A stretch of DNA of 64,000 bases from Misgurnus anguillicaudatus (GCF_027580225.2 NC_073342.2:16069001-16133000), one strand, 5' to 3'; positions 35,518 through 47,297 are shown, counted from the first letter of the stretch. Made by a program: numbers and translations. Notes: generated by a model not told the origin, from the sequence alone.

Positions 35518-35929
35518 TTACTCAAAAAAGTAACTCAAATATTAATGTGTACATTTAAAAACTAATGCGTTACTTTACTCATTACTTCAGAAAAGTAATA
35601 TTATTACGTAATGCACGTTACTTGTAATGTGTTACCGCCAACACTGGTGAGAATGCGAATTGCATCCAACCTCAATTTCAAAATGCAAAGAGAATCTACG
35701 GTAGCTGCAACAGGACTAACGTCATCATCAGACAACGTACTGACAAAAATTTCTACAAAACAATACAGTTTATTATGTAAGGTCTTTACACACCACTGAT
35801 AATATAGTTATGTATATTATATTGCATTTCTGTCCTTCTAAAAATCCCACATTGCACCTTTAAGTGAAATAATATCCTCACTCTTTATATAAAGTTACAT
35901 TAAATACAAATATTAAACAAGAAAAATAC

Positions 35930-36084
35930 ACACCCAAAACGGCACTGCACACACCTACAAAGTGGCAATTTTAACATGCTATAATAAATTATCTATATGG
36001 TTTTTGAGCTAAAACTTCACTTATTGCTCTGGGGACACCAGAGATTTATTTGACATCTTAAAAAATGATTGCGACATGCCCCCT
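35930..36084. mobile_element. TTAA MITE family C, partial
   Basis: Right 155 bases only: ACAAAGTGGCAATTTTAACA through GGGGACACC, ending ATGCCCCCT|TTAA. Confidence 0.7.
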
Positions 36085-36835
36085 TTAATACTAACATGCA
36101 TTTGTATATATTTAAAGATGTGACAATGTGAAGGGGGAGGAGATTTATACATGCATCAAGTTTGGTTGATAAAACATGCTCATGACTCCTCAAGAAGCCT
36201 TCTCACACATCGTTTCTCGCCTCACCACGGTGCAATTAAAGAATTTCGATGTCCTGCAAGATTGTGGAGCACAATCGGTTTCCAGGAGCGAGGAAACGAG
36301 AAAGCATATTGAGAAGCCACCAAAATCTGAAATTATACTTTCCCCTCTAATAATGGGGATATACTTCCCCCCTTCTTTCTCTGATGATGTCAAACCTTTC
36401 ATCTGCTGCAAGTTCCGTTTCATTCAAGTTTATCAGTTTGAGTTAGAAATACATAGCAATACTGAAGTAAAATCGGATTTAGCTTCTGTTTTATGAAGAC
36501 TTTAAAATGATTTCATGTTATTCCCACACTAATCATCACAATTATCACCATTACAAAGAACAGCACCGCTTTCATTCACATTCACCGTAGAGCGACTATT
36601 ACTTAGCCAGACTCCCTGACACCTGGTTACACAAGGTGACGAGTGCTTTCACTGTGCGGGCGTTTGCAAGATTGAGTGGCATTCAGGGGCAAGACATACA
36701 GAAGATTGTTTGTGTGCTGAAGTGTGTGGGATGGCCGATGAGAGGCAATGTGTTATTAAAAGTGGCCATGCTAGATGTTTTCACTGTGCATTTCTTGCTA
36801 CTTAAGGTAGAGAAAAATCCTGTTTCTAGTGTTTC

Positions 36836-36977
36836 TATAGCTCAAGTTGGTACAGCATTGCATCAGCACGCAAAAAGCTTGTGGGTTCCATCCCAAGAAA
36901 CACATATACTGATGAAATGTGTATCTTGTAATGCACTGTAACCAGCTTTGGATAAAAGTGTCTTCCAAATGCAAAAA
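36836..36977 (+). mobile_element. tRNA-derived SINE, plus strand
   Basis: ATAGCTCAAGTTGGTACAGC (A-box region), GTGGGTTCCATCCC (B-box region), then the tail GGATAAAAGTGTCTTCCAAA. Confidence 0.7.
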
Positions 36978-37227
36978 TGAATACACTATACAGCTGTTTA
37001 CTGTATATACTATACTTTGTAGCCTATATTAGGGGTGGGCCGATCCAGACCTTTTTTGCTGGATGGGGTATCGGACTAAATCTGATACTGTGCATTACTC
37101 ATGGTTGTTACTGTCATGCTATAGAAAAGTCAGACTAAAAGATATTTCAGGTCACAAAAACTGAATGGTGTGGTGCTTGCGGAGTCAATGCACTGAAGTA
37201 GGGGTGAATTAAAGGCATCATACACAC

Positions 37228-37679
37228 TAGGGATGTGCATCGATGCATCGCGTTCCCATTAAAAATACCTGTCTGAAATCGATTCTGAATCGCAAGGCTC
37301 CGATTCTGTGTTTCATGCACAGCTTGTGCATGTACTAAAGCTCCGTGATCAGTAGGAAGTCCTTATTGATCTAAAATCACTATTAGTTTGAGTCGTTTAT
37401 AATGTGCATTTAAAAAAGCAACACTCGTCAAACACAATCATTCAAAATATTCTTTATTATAATTAAAATACCTGAAACAATAAGAAGAACAGCAATATAA
37501 ATATGCCTCTAAATAATTCCTGGAATAGCGTTTTGTAATGATATTTCTTCTGTGGCACAAATGGAGTTTCTGCACGAGAGCGCCCTCTGGCTTTTGGATG
37601 TGGCGGCATTTTACCGTAATTCATTCAAATTCATTCATTGAGAAAACGCGCATTGGCCCGATTAATTGTCACAACCCTA
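37228..37679. mobile_element. hAT-type MITE with ATACACAC target duplication, nested
   Basis: Ends TAGGGATGTGCATCG / TGTCACAACCCTA. ATACACAC is at 37220-37227 and 37680-37687. 452 bp. Confidence 0.9.
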
Positions 37680-37847
37680 ATACACACACAAGCAATAACC
37701 AAATTTTAAACATCTGATTAAAAAGTCTCTAAAAAGCCGCCGGATGAAAGCAATACACTACGTGCCTAGCATATACAAAATCTGTGGGAAGATGCTTTAA
37801 GCACATTAGGGGCCATTCACATGTCGCGCCTAAAAGTACACAATGTA

Positions 37848-39467
37848 CAGTATTGTTCAAAATAATAGCAGTACAATGTGACTAACCAGAATAATCAAGG
37901 TTTTTAGTATATTTTTTTATTGCTACGTGGCAAACAAGTTACCAGTAGGTTCAGTAGATTCTCAGAAAACAAATGAGACCCAGCATTCATGATATGCACG
38001 CTCTTAAGGCTGTGCAATTGGGCAATTAGTTGAATTAGTTAAAAGGGGTGTGTTCAAAAAAATAGCAGTGTGGCATTCAATCACTGAGGTCATCAATTTT
38101 GTGAAGAAACAGGTGTGAATCAGGTGGCCCTATTTAAGGATGAACCCAACACTTGTTGAACATGGATTTGAAAGCTGAGGAAAATGGGTTGTTCAAGACA
38201 TTGTTCAGAAGAACAGCGTACTTTGATTAAAAAGTTGATTGGAGAGGGGAAAACCTATAAAGAGGTGCAAAAAATGATAGGCTGTTCAGCTAAAATGATC
38301 TCCAATGCCTTAAAATGGAGAGCAAAACCAGAGAGACGTGGAAGAAAACGGAAGACAACCATCAAAATGGATAGAAGAATAACCAGAATGGCAAAGGCTC
38401 AGCCAATGATCACCTCCAGGATGATCAAAGACAGTCTGGAGTTACCTGTAAGTACTGTGACAGTTAGAAGAGGTCTGTGTGAAGCTAATTTATTTTCAAG
38501 AATCCCCCGCAAAGTCCCTCTGTTAAAAAAAGGCATGTGCAGAAGAGGTTACAATTTGCCAAAGAACACATCAACTGGCCTAAAGAGAAATGGAGGAACA
38601 TTTTGTGGACTGATGAGAGTAAAATTGTTCTTTTTGGGTCCAAGGGCCACAGGCAGTTTGTGAGACAACCCCTAAACTCTGAATTCAAGCCACAGTACAC
38701 AGTGAAGACAGTGAAGCATGGAGGTGCAAGCATCATGATATGGGCATGTTTCTCCTACTATGGTGTTGGGCCTATTTATCGCATACCAGGGATCATGGAT
38801 CAGTTTGCATATGTTAAAATACTTGAAGAGGTCATGTTGCCCTATGCTGAAGAGGACATGCCCTTGAAATGGTTGTTTCAACAAGACAATGACCCAAAAC
38901 ACACTAGTAAACGGGCAAAGTCTTGGTTCCAAACCAACCAAATTAATGTTATGGAGTGGCCAGCCCAATCTCCAGACCTTAATCCAATTGAGAACTTGTG
39001 GGGTGATATCAAAAATGCTGTTTCTGAAGCAAAACCAAGAAATGTGAATGAATTGTGGAATGTTGTTAAAGAATCATAGAGTGGAATAACAGCTGAGAGG
39101 TGCCACAAGTTGGTTGACTCCATGCCACACAGATGTCAAGCAGTTTAAAAAAACTGTGGTCATAAAACTAAATATTAGTTTAGTGATTCACAGGATTGCT
39201 AAATCCCAGAAAAAAAAATGTTTGTACAAAATAGTTTTGAGTTTGTACAGTAGACACTGCTATTTTTTTGAACACACCCCTTTCAACTAATTGCCCAATT
39301 GCACAGCCTTAAGAGCGTGCATATCATGAATGCTGGGTCTTGTTTGTTTTCTGAGAATCTACTGAACCTACTGGTAACTTGTTTGCCACGTAGCAATAAA
39401 AAATATACTAAAAACCTTGATTATTCTGGTTAGTCACATTGTACTGCTATTATTTTGAACAAGACTG
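37848..39467 (+). mobile_element. Tc1-like transposon, near-complete, with IR/DR-type ends
   Basis: 1620 bp between TA dinucleotides. Inverted repeats of about 214-224 bp (37848-38071 and 39254-39467) are almost identical. Each contains two direct copies of a TGTTCAAAA.AATAGCAGT motif, one outer and one inner, which is the IR/DR layout of Sleeping Beauty-type Tc1 elements. A transposase gene lies between. Confidence 0.93.
38184..39148 (+). pseudogene. Tc1-like transposase, one frameshift and one premature stop
   Basis: DNA-transposon transposase. The N-terminal paired-type helix-turn-helix region (residues 1-110: LIGEGKTYKEVQKMIGCSAK) is followed by the DDE domain, with [16 protein letters not shown] and [15 protein letters not shown] carrying the three acidic residues in DD34E-like order. 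The frame starting at 38184 is lost at an A-homopolymer near 38524-38532 and continues in the next frame. The second frame meets TAG at 39077 where family members usually have Trp, followed by the family-like SGITAERCHKLVDSMPHRCQ. Only these two lesions are seen, so it is recently inactivated. Confidence 0.9.
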
Positions 39468-39469
39468 TA

Positions 39470-39698
39470 ACTACAGAAGAGTCAAGTTTTAAATAGGAAA
39501 AATATTGAAACTCTTTGGTCATTTTTTTGTGTGATGCTAATGGTCTAATCAGATTCAATGGATTATGCTAAGCTATGCTAAAAGTGGTACCGCCAGACCC
39601 GGAGATCAGCTGAATGGATTCCAAAATGCTAAAAATCAAATGTTTAACTCTATGGGAGCTGGAAAATGAGCCTATTTTCAAAAAAATGGAGTGTCTCT
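39470..39698. mobile_element. TTAA MITE family A, right part interrupted by the Tc1-like element
   Basis: CTACAGAAGAGTCAAGTTTT through GCTAAGCTATGCTAAAAGTG, ending GAGTGTCTCT|TTAA. A few bases of the same family (AGTACACAATG) precede the Tc1-like element at 37835-37845. Confidence 0.75.
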
Positions 39699-39907
39699 TT
39701 AACTCGATGCGATGCGGACGCCCCTAAAAAAAACTACCATGTCGCGACTGTGTCGCTTCCATTATAAGCGTTCATACCGCTTGCCTACATATGAAATAAC
39801 GAACTTGAGCACGCAAAATATGTGTTATGTGAACGGCCCCTTATCCTGTGCTCAGGATGCGCATAAGCGCTATAGTAACACTCAGCACTGAAGTCGTATA
39901 TGTGTGC

Positions 39908-39911
<4 letters not shown>

Positions 39912-39946
<35 letters not shown>
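39912..39946. repeat. (AT)n microsatellite
   Basis: About 17 TA units at the junction with the degraded Tc1-like copy. Confidence 0.9.
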
Positions 39947-39950
<4 letters not shown>

Positions 39951-41093
39951 ATTTCACAGGTTAAGGTCTGGGCTTTGACTAGGCCACTCCAAATGGCGCA
40001 TTTTGTTTTTCTTAAGCCAGTCTGTAGTGGATTTACTACAATGCTTAAGGTCATTGTCCTGTTGCATCAACTAACTTCTACTGAGCTTCAACTGGTGGAC
40101 AGCCACCCTGACATTATCCTTAACTTAATAATTAATTTTACCCTCGATGATGGCAAGTGGTCCAGGCCAAGAGGCAGCAAAGCAAGCCCAAATCATGATG
40201 TTCCCTCCACCATACTTCACTGTTGGGATGATGTTTTGATGTTGGTAAGCTGTGCCCATTTTCCCAAAAAGTTTCATCAATCCATAAAATATTTTCCCAG
40301 TATCACTGGGGTTTGTCAAGGTGCTCTTTGGCAAACTTCAGGCTCACAGCAATGTTTTTCGGGAGAGCAGCGGCTTCCTCCGTGGTGTACTGTCATAGAC
40401 ACCGTTCCTGTCCAAAGACTTGCGTATGGTAGACTCAGGAACAGAGCTGTGTGCCCGTTCCAATGATGTCTTCAAGCCTTTAGCTGTTACTTCTTTACTT
40501 CATTGAGTATTCTGCATAGTGTCTTAGGAGTCATCTTGACTGTGCGCCCACTTCTAGGAAGGGTAGCTACAGTATTTAACTGTCTCCATTTATAGACAAT
40601 TTGTGTAGACTAAGTGTAGACTGATGGAGGTCTAAACATTTTGAGATTGTTTTGTATCCCTTTTCAGCCTTATGGAGTGCAACATCCCTTGATCAGATAT
40701 CTTTATAAGAGCATGGTTCAGAAGAGCTGATGCTTCTTAAGGACAGCAATCTTAAAATGTGTGAGTGTCTTAATATCAATCAAAGTTGCACTAAACAACA
40801 CATTTAAACTCATTTTATTAATTGGACTCCAGTTTGCCAGCTTCTGACAAAAAAAGCTTTCAATAAAGTAATTAGTCCATGGGCTCACTTACATTTTCCT
40901 CCACCACTGTTAATGTTTAATGGGTGTTTCCAAAAAAGACACAAAAAACTGGAATTATTTATGTCTTGTGAGCTTATGCACATCGTGTTTGTTTATTGTT
41001 GTGACCTAGATGAGGATCAGATAACATTTTATGGCAAATCACTGTAAAAAACCAGTTCATTCCTAGGGGTTCATATACTTTTTCTTGCCACTG
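39947..41093 (-). mobile_element. degraded Tc1-like transposon, second family
   Basis: Right terminus AGTGGCAAGAAAAAGTATAT in complement at 41074-41093, next to TA. The left terminus is lost at the AT microsatellite. The minus strand contains recognisable but broken transposase pieces: FYGLMKLFGKMG, GGGNIMIWACFAAS (40125-40334) and, in another frame, [10 protein letters not shown] near 39970-40000. The plus-strand 188-codon ORF is antisense to it. Confidence 0.8.
39955..40600 (-). pseudogene. degraded Tc1-like transposase
   Basis: DDE-domain fragments in at least two frames on the minus strand, with multiple stops. Only GGGNIMIWACFA-like and [13 protein letters not shown] blocks are clear. 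Not functional. Confidence 0.75.
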
Positions 41094-41519
41094 TATATAT
41101 ATATGTATTTATTTAAAAAGACTAGGATCGGGATTGGTATCGGCTGATACTCAGAATTCAGGTAAAAATCGAAATTAGATCGGTATGGAAAAAGTGTTAT
41201 CAACCCGCCCCTAGCCTATATAGCTCTTTTTTTACTAAAGGCACTTTATTTGCATGATTTTATAAAGCTCTGTCACATGACTCACATGCATTTAACCATT
41301 TTAACCATGGCTCTGTAAATGTCAACAGGAAACAAGGTCAGTGTCTGGTGCCAAAGGGTGTTGCTGTGGAAATGTTGCTTAATGCACCTAACCATAGATT
41401 TTATTTCAATGCATGCAAACAAGAGGGGGTCCACACTTAAAACAAAACTGAAACCTCACTAGCTTAATCCCAATACTCATCGTGCATATACAAAACTGCA
41501 AAAATTGTTAACATTACAT

Positions 41520-41612
41520 CTTACATTTATGCATTTGGCAGACACTTTTATCCAAAGCGACTTAGTCTCTATACAGTACTTTGTATCAGTATGTGTGTTC
41601 CCACAATGTCAT
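41520..41612 (-). mobile_element. tRNA-derived SINE tail fragment
   Basis: ACATTTATGCATTTGGCAGA then TTTTATCCAAAGCGACTTAG and CAGTATGTGTGTTCCCA, in complement of the family tail. Confidence 0.65.
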
Positions 41613-42431
41613 CTCAAATCATAAATGGAAATAACTGTGATTAAGCATGTTTGTTTATGAATGAATAAAGGCTGCTATGCACAGATCATTTGGCTTGTGG
41701 AATGACAGCAGAGGATTATGATGACGATTGAGTATTACCCATCATGCTCTGGGTCATTGGCCCATATGGGCCCCCCCATGTCTACAGGGTGTTTGCTCTA
41801 TATACACTCAAATCTAGATCGTGACAGATCAATACGGTGCCACACACTCACCATTTTCTCAGTTGCTTTTAATCTAGTTGTCTTCCTTCACCTGTTTCAT
41901 CTCTCTCTTTCTCTCTAGCGCTCTTTCTGAATGTGTGACTTTAAGTGACCCGCACAAATACAAATTGCTTTTAGACTGAAAGACTCGAAAATCAATAAAT
42001 CCTGCCTTCTGACTCACACAATAGGGAATGAACACAAGAACAATACTGTACATGCGACACACATGCAACATACACAAACACATCACAAATCCAGATTTAT
42101 GTTTTGCATTGACTTGACTGCAACAACTACTGATACTTTATTATTGCGATACAAATGCTTTGATAGTAGATCTGTTGGGTCGAAGACATTACGTAAGTGT
42201 TCAGTAAACACAGTATCAGCGAAACATTCACAGGAAGGAAAGGCAAACCACAAAAAAGCCACAGTGAAACATTTGATCCAAATGTTTTTGTGCTGTCATG
42301 CAAATGATTCATTTGCTTACCAGTCTTTATTGCTTCAGTAGCCTACTTGTGCCACAACATCGCAAACATTGCCATTGTAATACAGCCCATAGTAATTTTG
42401 GTGACTAATATAAATAATCTATATAAAGTAG

Positions 42432-43099
42432 TAGATACACTAATATAAAATTTTTCCACCAATACCGATAGACGATTATTCAGACCGATATCTGCCAATG
42501 CCGATAGTTTGGTGGGTATATTACCTTGCATTAACTAAATTCTGAATGTTATATATATATAATGACCTTTAATATTGAACATTAAACGAGTGATGTTTAT
42601 TCTCAATTTGTATTCAGAGAGCTTCTATACAGAGAGCAAATTCATTGCATTTTCTTGTTGTCTGGATATATCAGCCTAGCCTGGCTCCGCCCTCCTACGT
42701 TCTTCCGCTTAATTTTCATTTCGCTTCAGAATAACGTCTGGGACTGCTGTGTAGAGTTTCGTTTTCTCCGGCAAAAATCTGCAGGTCCAATCAGCGAACA
42801 GCGGGGAGTGGCTAAGAACGCAGACGTTGAGGTCGTGCGCCAGACTGAGTGACATACGTCACCAAACGTTAGCGATTGGTTATGGCAGATTCAGAGTGAC
42901 TCTGAGCAGATCCAATAGTTTTAAACTTCAACAGAGGACCCTCCTTAACGGAAGTAACGCTTTGCAATGGAGCGTGGCCAGACTCTCTGTACAAATGAAA
43001 TGAATGTACGAGCGTCTGGTTGCACCAGGCTAATATTGTACTATCGGCCAATAGTGTGAAAAATAGCTTTTGTCGTCCGATACTGATTATTCATCTCTA
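42432..43099. mobile_element. hAT-type element with AAAGTAG duplication, hosting a nested MITE
   Basis: Left TAGATACACTAATA and right TGATTATTCATCTCTA. Flanks TAAAGTAG (42424-42431) and CAAAGTAG (43100-43107) match at 7 of 8. 'ACCGATA'-type words occur near the ends, as in the element at 46084. Confidence 0.65.
42677..43032. mobile_element. nested MITE with TAGCCTGG/CCAGGCTA ends
   Basis: TAGCCTGGCTCCGCCC at the left and GGTTGCACCAGGCTA at the right. Looser inverted similarity continues inward. Target duplication not resolved. Confidence 0.6.
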
Positions 43100-43188
43100 C
43101 AAAGTAGTTTTTTAAATCTTTTGTCTTTTAAATCATATGATAAATCCAGATGGTGGTACATTTTATAATATTATATAAAAACCGACAG

Positions 43189-43601
43189 TGTCAGGATCCC
43201 AAATGTTATTAAGTGTATTTAGTCTTGTTTGGTGCCAGGATCCTGACACCCCGTATATGTGTTTGTGTGGAGAGTCACGTGACCTATGTGTTATGTGTGG
43301 CACGTGCTCTCCTGTCTTTAGTCTTAACCTTACCCTCCTGTTTCCTAATTATGTATGATTAGTTTCCTCACCTGTTTGTCATTGTCCCCTAATTAGTTTC
43401 CCTATTTATATGCCATTGTGTCTCTTGTCTTTGCCGGATCATTGTGTTTGTATGTTGTCAGGAGTCTGTCTAGTTTTGTCATGCCTGTTATTATTTCATT
43501 CTTGCCTTGTTTACCCCCTCAAGGGAGTTTCTGTTCATTAATAAAAGTCTTTTGAGTTGAGAGCTGTCTGCACTTGGGTTCATCTTCCACCATCCCTGAC
43601 A
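43189..43601 (+). mobile_element. solo LTR of a retrotransposon, GACAG duplication
   Basis: Begins TGTCAGGATCC and ends CATCCCTGACA (TG...CA ends), flanked by GACAG at 43184-43188 and 43602-43606. Internal TATTTATATGCC (TATA) and AATAAAAG (polyadenylation) lie in the right order. 413 bp, probably Gypsy-like. No internal retroelement genes follow. Confidence 0.85.
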
Positions 43602-43769
43602 GACAGCAATTTAAGGGTCAATGATGTGACGTTAATTATTTTGTGTCCGTAAAATAAATTTGCAGATTTCTTGCATACATTCTGTTTTTGAACTCTTAAA
43701 CTTTAAGTTTTATTTTTATAATTGCAAAAATGTCAATGTGGTGTAACCGGTCTGTGTCATTTGGTGTAA

Positions 43770-43925
43770 CTAGCAGTATTGGGGGTAACGCATTACAAGT
43801 AACGCGCATTACGTAATAATATTACTTTTCTGAAGTAACGAGTAAAGTCATGCATTACTTTATAAATGTACACATTAATATTACTAGTAATGTGAGTTAC
43901 TTTTCAGTTTAATTAATTAAATTTT
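43770..43925. mobile_element. fragment of the GTGTTGGGGAAAGTTAC-type hAT element
   Basis: GGGGGTAACGCATTACAAGT and TAATATTACTTTTCTGAAGT match the complement of 35560-35646. Truncated on the right. Confidence 0.7.
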
Positions 43926-44041
43926 TTGATGATTACGCTTACATGCCTTCAAGGTGGATAAATATTTAATATCTCTCATTCTTTGCCGCAACTTTGCAAG
44001 CGGTTACACCATTTGACATTTTCAGGTCCATTCAGCCTTAA

Positions 44042-44319
44042 AGGAACAGTATGTAGGATTGTGGCCAAAACTGGTATTGCAATAACAAAACTAGTGGCTA
44101 AAACTGGTACTGCAATCATACAAATGGTGGCCAATACACAAAATGACAACATAAACATCAGTTGAGGGCTGCAACTCCATTTTTTTAAATGAAATATCCT
44201 GGCCAAACCACTGTTGTCAGTGATATAAGTATTTGAAATGAAAATTATTTCTTAATGTCTAGTGACATATCAGGGACATTTTATGATTAATTGATATCAG
44301 TTTCTTACATACTGCTCCT
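44042..44319. mobile_element. TTAA MITE (GGAACAGTATGTAGGA)
   Basis: TTAA|AGGAACAGTATGTAGGAT ... CTTACATACTGCTCCT|TTAA. 278 bp, both TTAA present. The interior has a repeated GCCAAAACTGGTA.TGCAAT unit. Confidence 0.85.
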
Positions 44320-44329
44320 TTAACTTTCA

Positions 44330-46070
44330 TAAAAATGATGCAAATGTAAATTTTTACTGCATAAAATTAACACAAATGCACTGTGCATTGAAATAAACCT
44401 GATGCATGCTTTTAAAACAAGTTTTAAAACAATGAATTTCTCATCTTGCCAAACGTTTTTGCCACTGACCTTTAAACGTGCTAAACTAAAGTTACAAAGT
44501 AAAGAGAGTTTGAGACAGTCAGTACTGATGTGGTCTGAGATACAGCTCTCATCACATCACAGATAAACAGAAAGACATTGCAATTTGGCTCTGTACAGAA
44601 TGGGGGGATACAAGGTCATACAAGACAAGAGTTGCCATGGAAACCACCCAAAACTCGAACTGCACCAGTCACGCAAAGTAAACAGGGTTGAACGGTAGGC
44701 CATGTGATCGTGTGGCAGAAAGCGAGAGAGGGCATCCCAGCTGAACGAGACGGTCCACGTTCGCCCGCTGATCAGAACAAAATCATTGACAGCACACCAG
44801 CACTTACAACACCATCACCTGCTGTCCGGCACCACAGAGACCCACATTAACATCCATATGTCTCTGATGGGTACAACTGCTACTTTAATTATTAATAACA
44901 GTAGGATAGTTCCTTTAATTAATGTACATAAAAACACATTTTTGTAGTCGTAGTCACAGTCTGACGCACTGCTAAGTAAAGTGAGTTTTGAGAAAAGATT
45001 TAATGTCGTCTTATCTGAAATAATACATTTTCAAGTCCGGGCCACTTCACATTTCCAGACACCCACATGCACAACGCACGTTCCATACCAAACCTGCACT
45101 CGTGCACATCTCTACAGCAGAAAAGATTTTTTAATCTGTTTGAGGTCAGTTCGTGTCCTGCAGGTAATGACAGACCCCGTCCGTGTGGCCCCTGACTGAA
45201 AGAGCAGGGTGCATTAGGGTGGTTCAGAAGCAAAGCGCCCTCTGTAATCTAACAACGACTATGGCCTTGAGCGCACGCCCACAACCGCATCTTTCTGCTA
45301 AACTGGAGGTTCTCCCAGAACCACAGTCCTTAAATAGCGTTGGAGGTACAGTTCGAGAACACAAACCATGGGTCTTAAACTACTCTGTGTATGCAGGAGA
45401 TATTGTTGGACACATGAAGTCTGGATGGTTAAATCAATTATTTGACTTGGGCCAGTAAGCAACCACCCAGAAGACCCCCGCTCTAGTAACCATCTAGAAC
45501 ATTTTGCTGAGATGTTGCACAGCAATTTTAGTTTAGTTGGAACGACTGCACCTCAAACACAGTAAGCTATATTATGTGAATGGTTCGTACAATTTGTTAT
45601 GATCCTCATCGTTACCATACAAATAAACTGACTTTATATTGAAATAACTTATCACTTCTCAAAATGCACATTTAATCCATTAATGGATGCTTGGCTAGGT
45701 AGTGTTAAAACCAAATCTGAGCAAAGACCCAGTGTTTTATAAATGACCTACAATGACACACATACTACACACAAGCATATCGCACTGCTCTGGCAGATTA
45801 ACTGAACAAAAAGCAAATCCTTCTCTCTCGTTGTATTCATATTTCTCTGTGTACCAGCAGAGGACATCTAATCTCTACATGTTCACACAGTCTGTTCAAA
45901 GCGCAGTGCCAACATCAGCCAGGACAGACAAACACACAATCACACACATCGTGTTTATGACATGGTGGTGACTTTTCATTGGCTTTTATACTGACCTAAT
46001 GATATTTTCTGACTCTTATGCTTAAAAACCTTAACCTAGAAAGATTTTGTATTTTTATTTAGATATGTTT
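44330..46070. other. repeat-poor stretch of smpd3 first intron
   Basis: No gene, SINE or MITE recognised over about 1.7 kb, unusual for this window. It could hold regulatory sequence; nothing specific can be shown. Confidence 0.35.
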
Positions 46071-46083
46071 GGCTTATTTTAAG

Positions 46084-47297
46084 TAGAGATCGACCGATAC
46101 TCATTTTTTAAACCGATGCCAATAACAAATATTTGGATGCTTATGTGCCCGATAACCGATATGCTAAACCGATTTTTATTTACTGTTATACTTCTTTTTT
46201 TGACATAATAATTACTACAACACTACTGAACTGAACAAACCCTTATAATAATAATAATCATTATCACAATCACTCCCTCTTTGCATACAAAGTAATAAAT
46301 AGAGGGGTCTGAAAGAGTGAAGAATAATATTAATTTAATGAATAATGTAGAAACTATATTCCCAATACATGGACCATTCCAAACACCCCTATCATTTCGT
46401 CAGAAATGGACTGATCCAAAATTCGCGCTGCGGTTGGCAGCGGGAGAGAGAGAAAAGTATAGCGGAGTTGGCTGCTTGTTATACATAGTTTATAGAGTAA
46501 AACAGGTGGATTAAGTGCCTTTTTTGGAATAATATGGTTGTTTTGACCAGCAACATGTAGCCTTCAGCAGTCCAACAAGTAGTTGGCAAAGAGGTTTTAC
46601 AAATAATATCACTGACTGAAATACTACATTCAGGAAAGTAACATACAAAACGGCTTATATATCACTGAATTTCTTAACTGGTAATGTTATTTGATGTCAG
46701 AATAATGAATATTTTGTTGTTATAGCTTATGAAATGGCTGTTGACAGCGCTGTTATCTATGCATTTACTCACGCATTAACTGTATCAAACTGTGACCCCT
46801 TGCGGAGGTAATAAATAATTAATTAATATCCACAGACATTTATATAGATATTTTAGCAAAATAATGTTTATCTGGTAAATTTTAATATAACTTAGGGTAA
46901 ATCTTGTTAAAAGCTTCAGCCTTCAACCCCGGTAAGTGAACAGCACGTGATTTTGTGAGTTCGTCTCTATTCTTGGACAAACTGCATACATTGCTTTTAA
47001 TATATCAACTTATTTAACATAACATACATTAATGCACAAATAAGATGTGTTATAAATGCCTCAGATGCAAAGTAAGTATACGTAAAGTCCTTTTAATGAA
47101 GTCGCGTCACTCCGCCGTCATATTTGCTGTGCACGCTGCTGCTGCTGTGAGCTCTTCTCCTCAGATGCGTCCAGCGCGCAATTCTCAATTCTCTTGTTTA
47201 TCGGTCAATCCGATATTAAAAACCCGATATCCGATCATCGGAAAATGCTCAAATATCGGGGAAAATATCGGAAAACAGATATATCGGTCGATCTCTA
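46084..47297. mobile_element. hAT-type element with perfect ATTTTAAG duplication
   Basis: Ends TAGAGATCGACCGATA / TATCGGTCGATCTCTA, 16-bp perfect inverted. ATTTTAAG is at 46076-46083 and 47298-47305. Sub-terminal CGATA/TATCGG words. No transposase. 1214 bp. Confidence 0.93.

Larger units (their letters stand above)
34245..35646. mobile_element. hAT-type element, CAGTGTTGGGGAAAGTTAC family, nested
   Basis: Ends CAGTGTTGGGGAAAG / ACCGCCAACACTG. Sub-terminal AAAGTAAC-type repeats are typical of this fish family. Flanks AGTGAGAT / GTGAGAAT suggest an eroded 8-bp duplication. It contains two further insertions (34270-34688 and 35056-35517). Confidence 0.75.
34199..35859. mobile_element. TTAA MITE hosting a nested hAT-type element
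   Basis: TTAA|AGGACCAGTGTGGG at the left and CCCACATTGCACCT|TTAA at the right. Right-end sequence is the complement of 1284-1365. Almost all of the interior is the insertion at 34245-35646. Confidence 0.7.
37809..39840. mobile_element. PIF/Harbinger-like MITE with TTA duplication, nested host
   Basis: Ends GGGGCCATTCACAT / ATGTGAACGGCCCC, flanked by TTA (37806-37808 and 39841-39843). GGGGCC ends with a 3-bp TTA target are typical of PIF/Harbinger. Hosts a family A MITE fragment, which in turn hosts the Tc1-like element. A second left end is at 48096. Confidence 0.75.
37030..41213. mobile_element. outer hAT-type element with perfect GCCTATAT duplication, filled with nested transposons
   Basis: Ends TAGGGGTGGGCCGATC / CAACCCGCCCCTA. 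GCCTATAT is at 37022-37029 and 41214-41221. Its own sequence is only about the first 200 and last 120 bases. The rest is a stack of a second hAT, a Harbinger-like MITE with contents, and a degraded Tc1-like copy. Confidence 0.88.

Noticed and set aside
36176..36496. 106-codon plus-strand ORF with an overlapping minus-strand ORF
   Set aside because: No recognisable domain, poor start context and an overlapping frame on the other strand; lies in intron between repeats.
39900..40466. 188-codon plus-strand ORF
   Set aside because: It is antisense to a degraded Tc1-like transposase on the minus strand and starts in the AT microsatellite.
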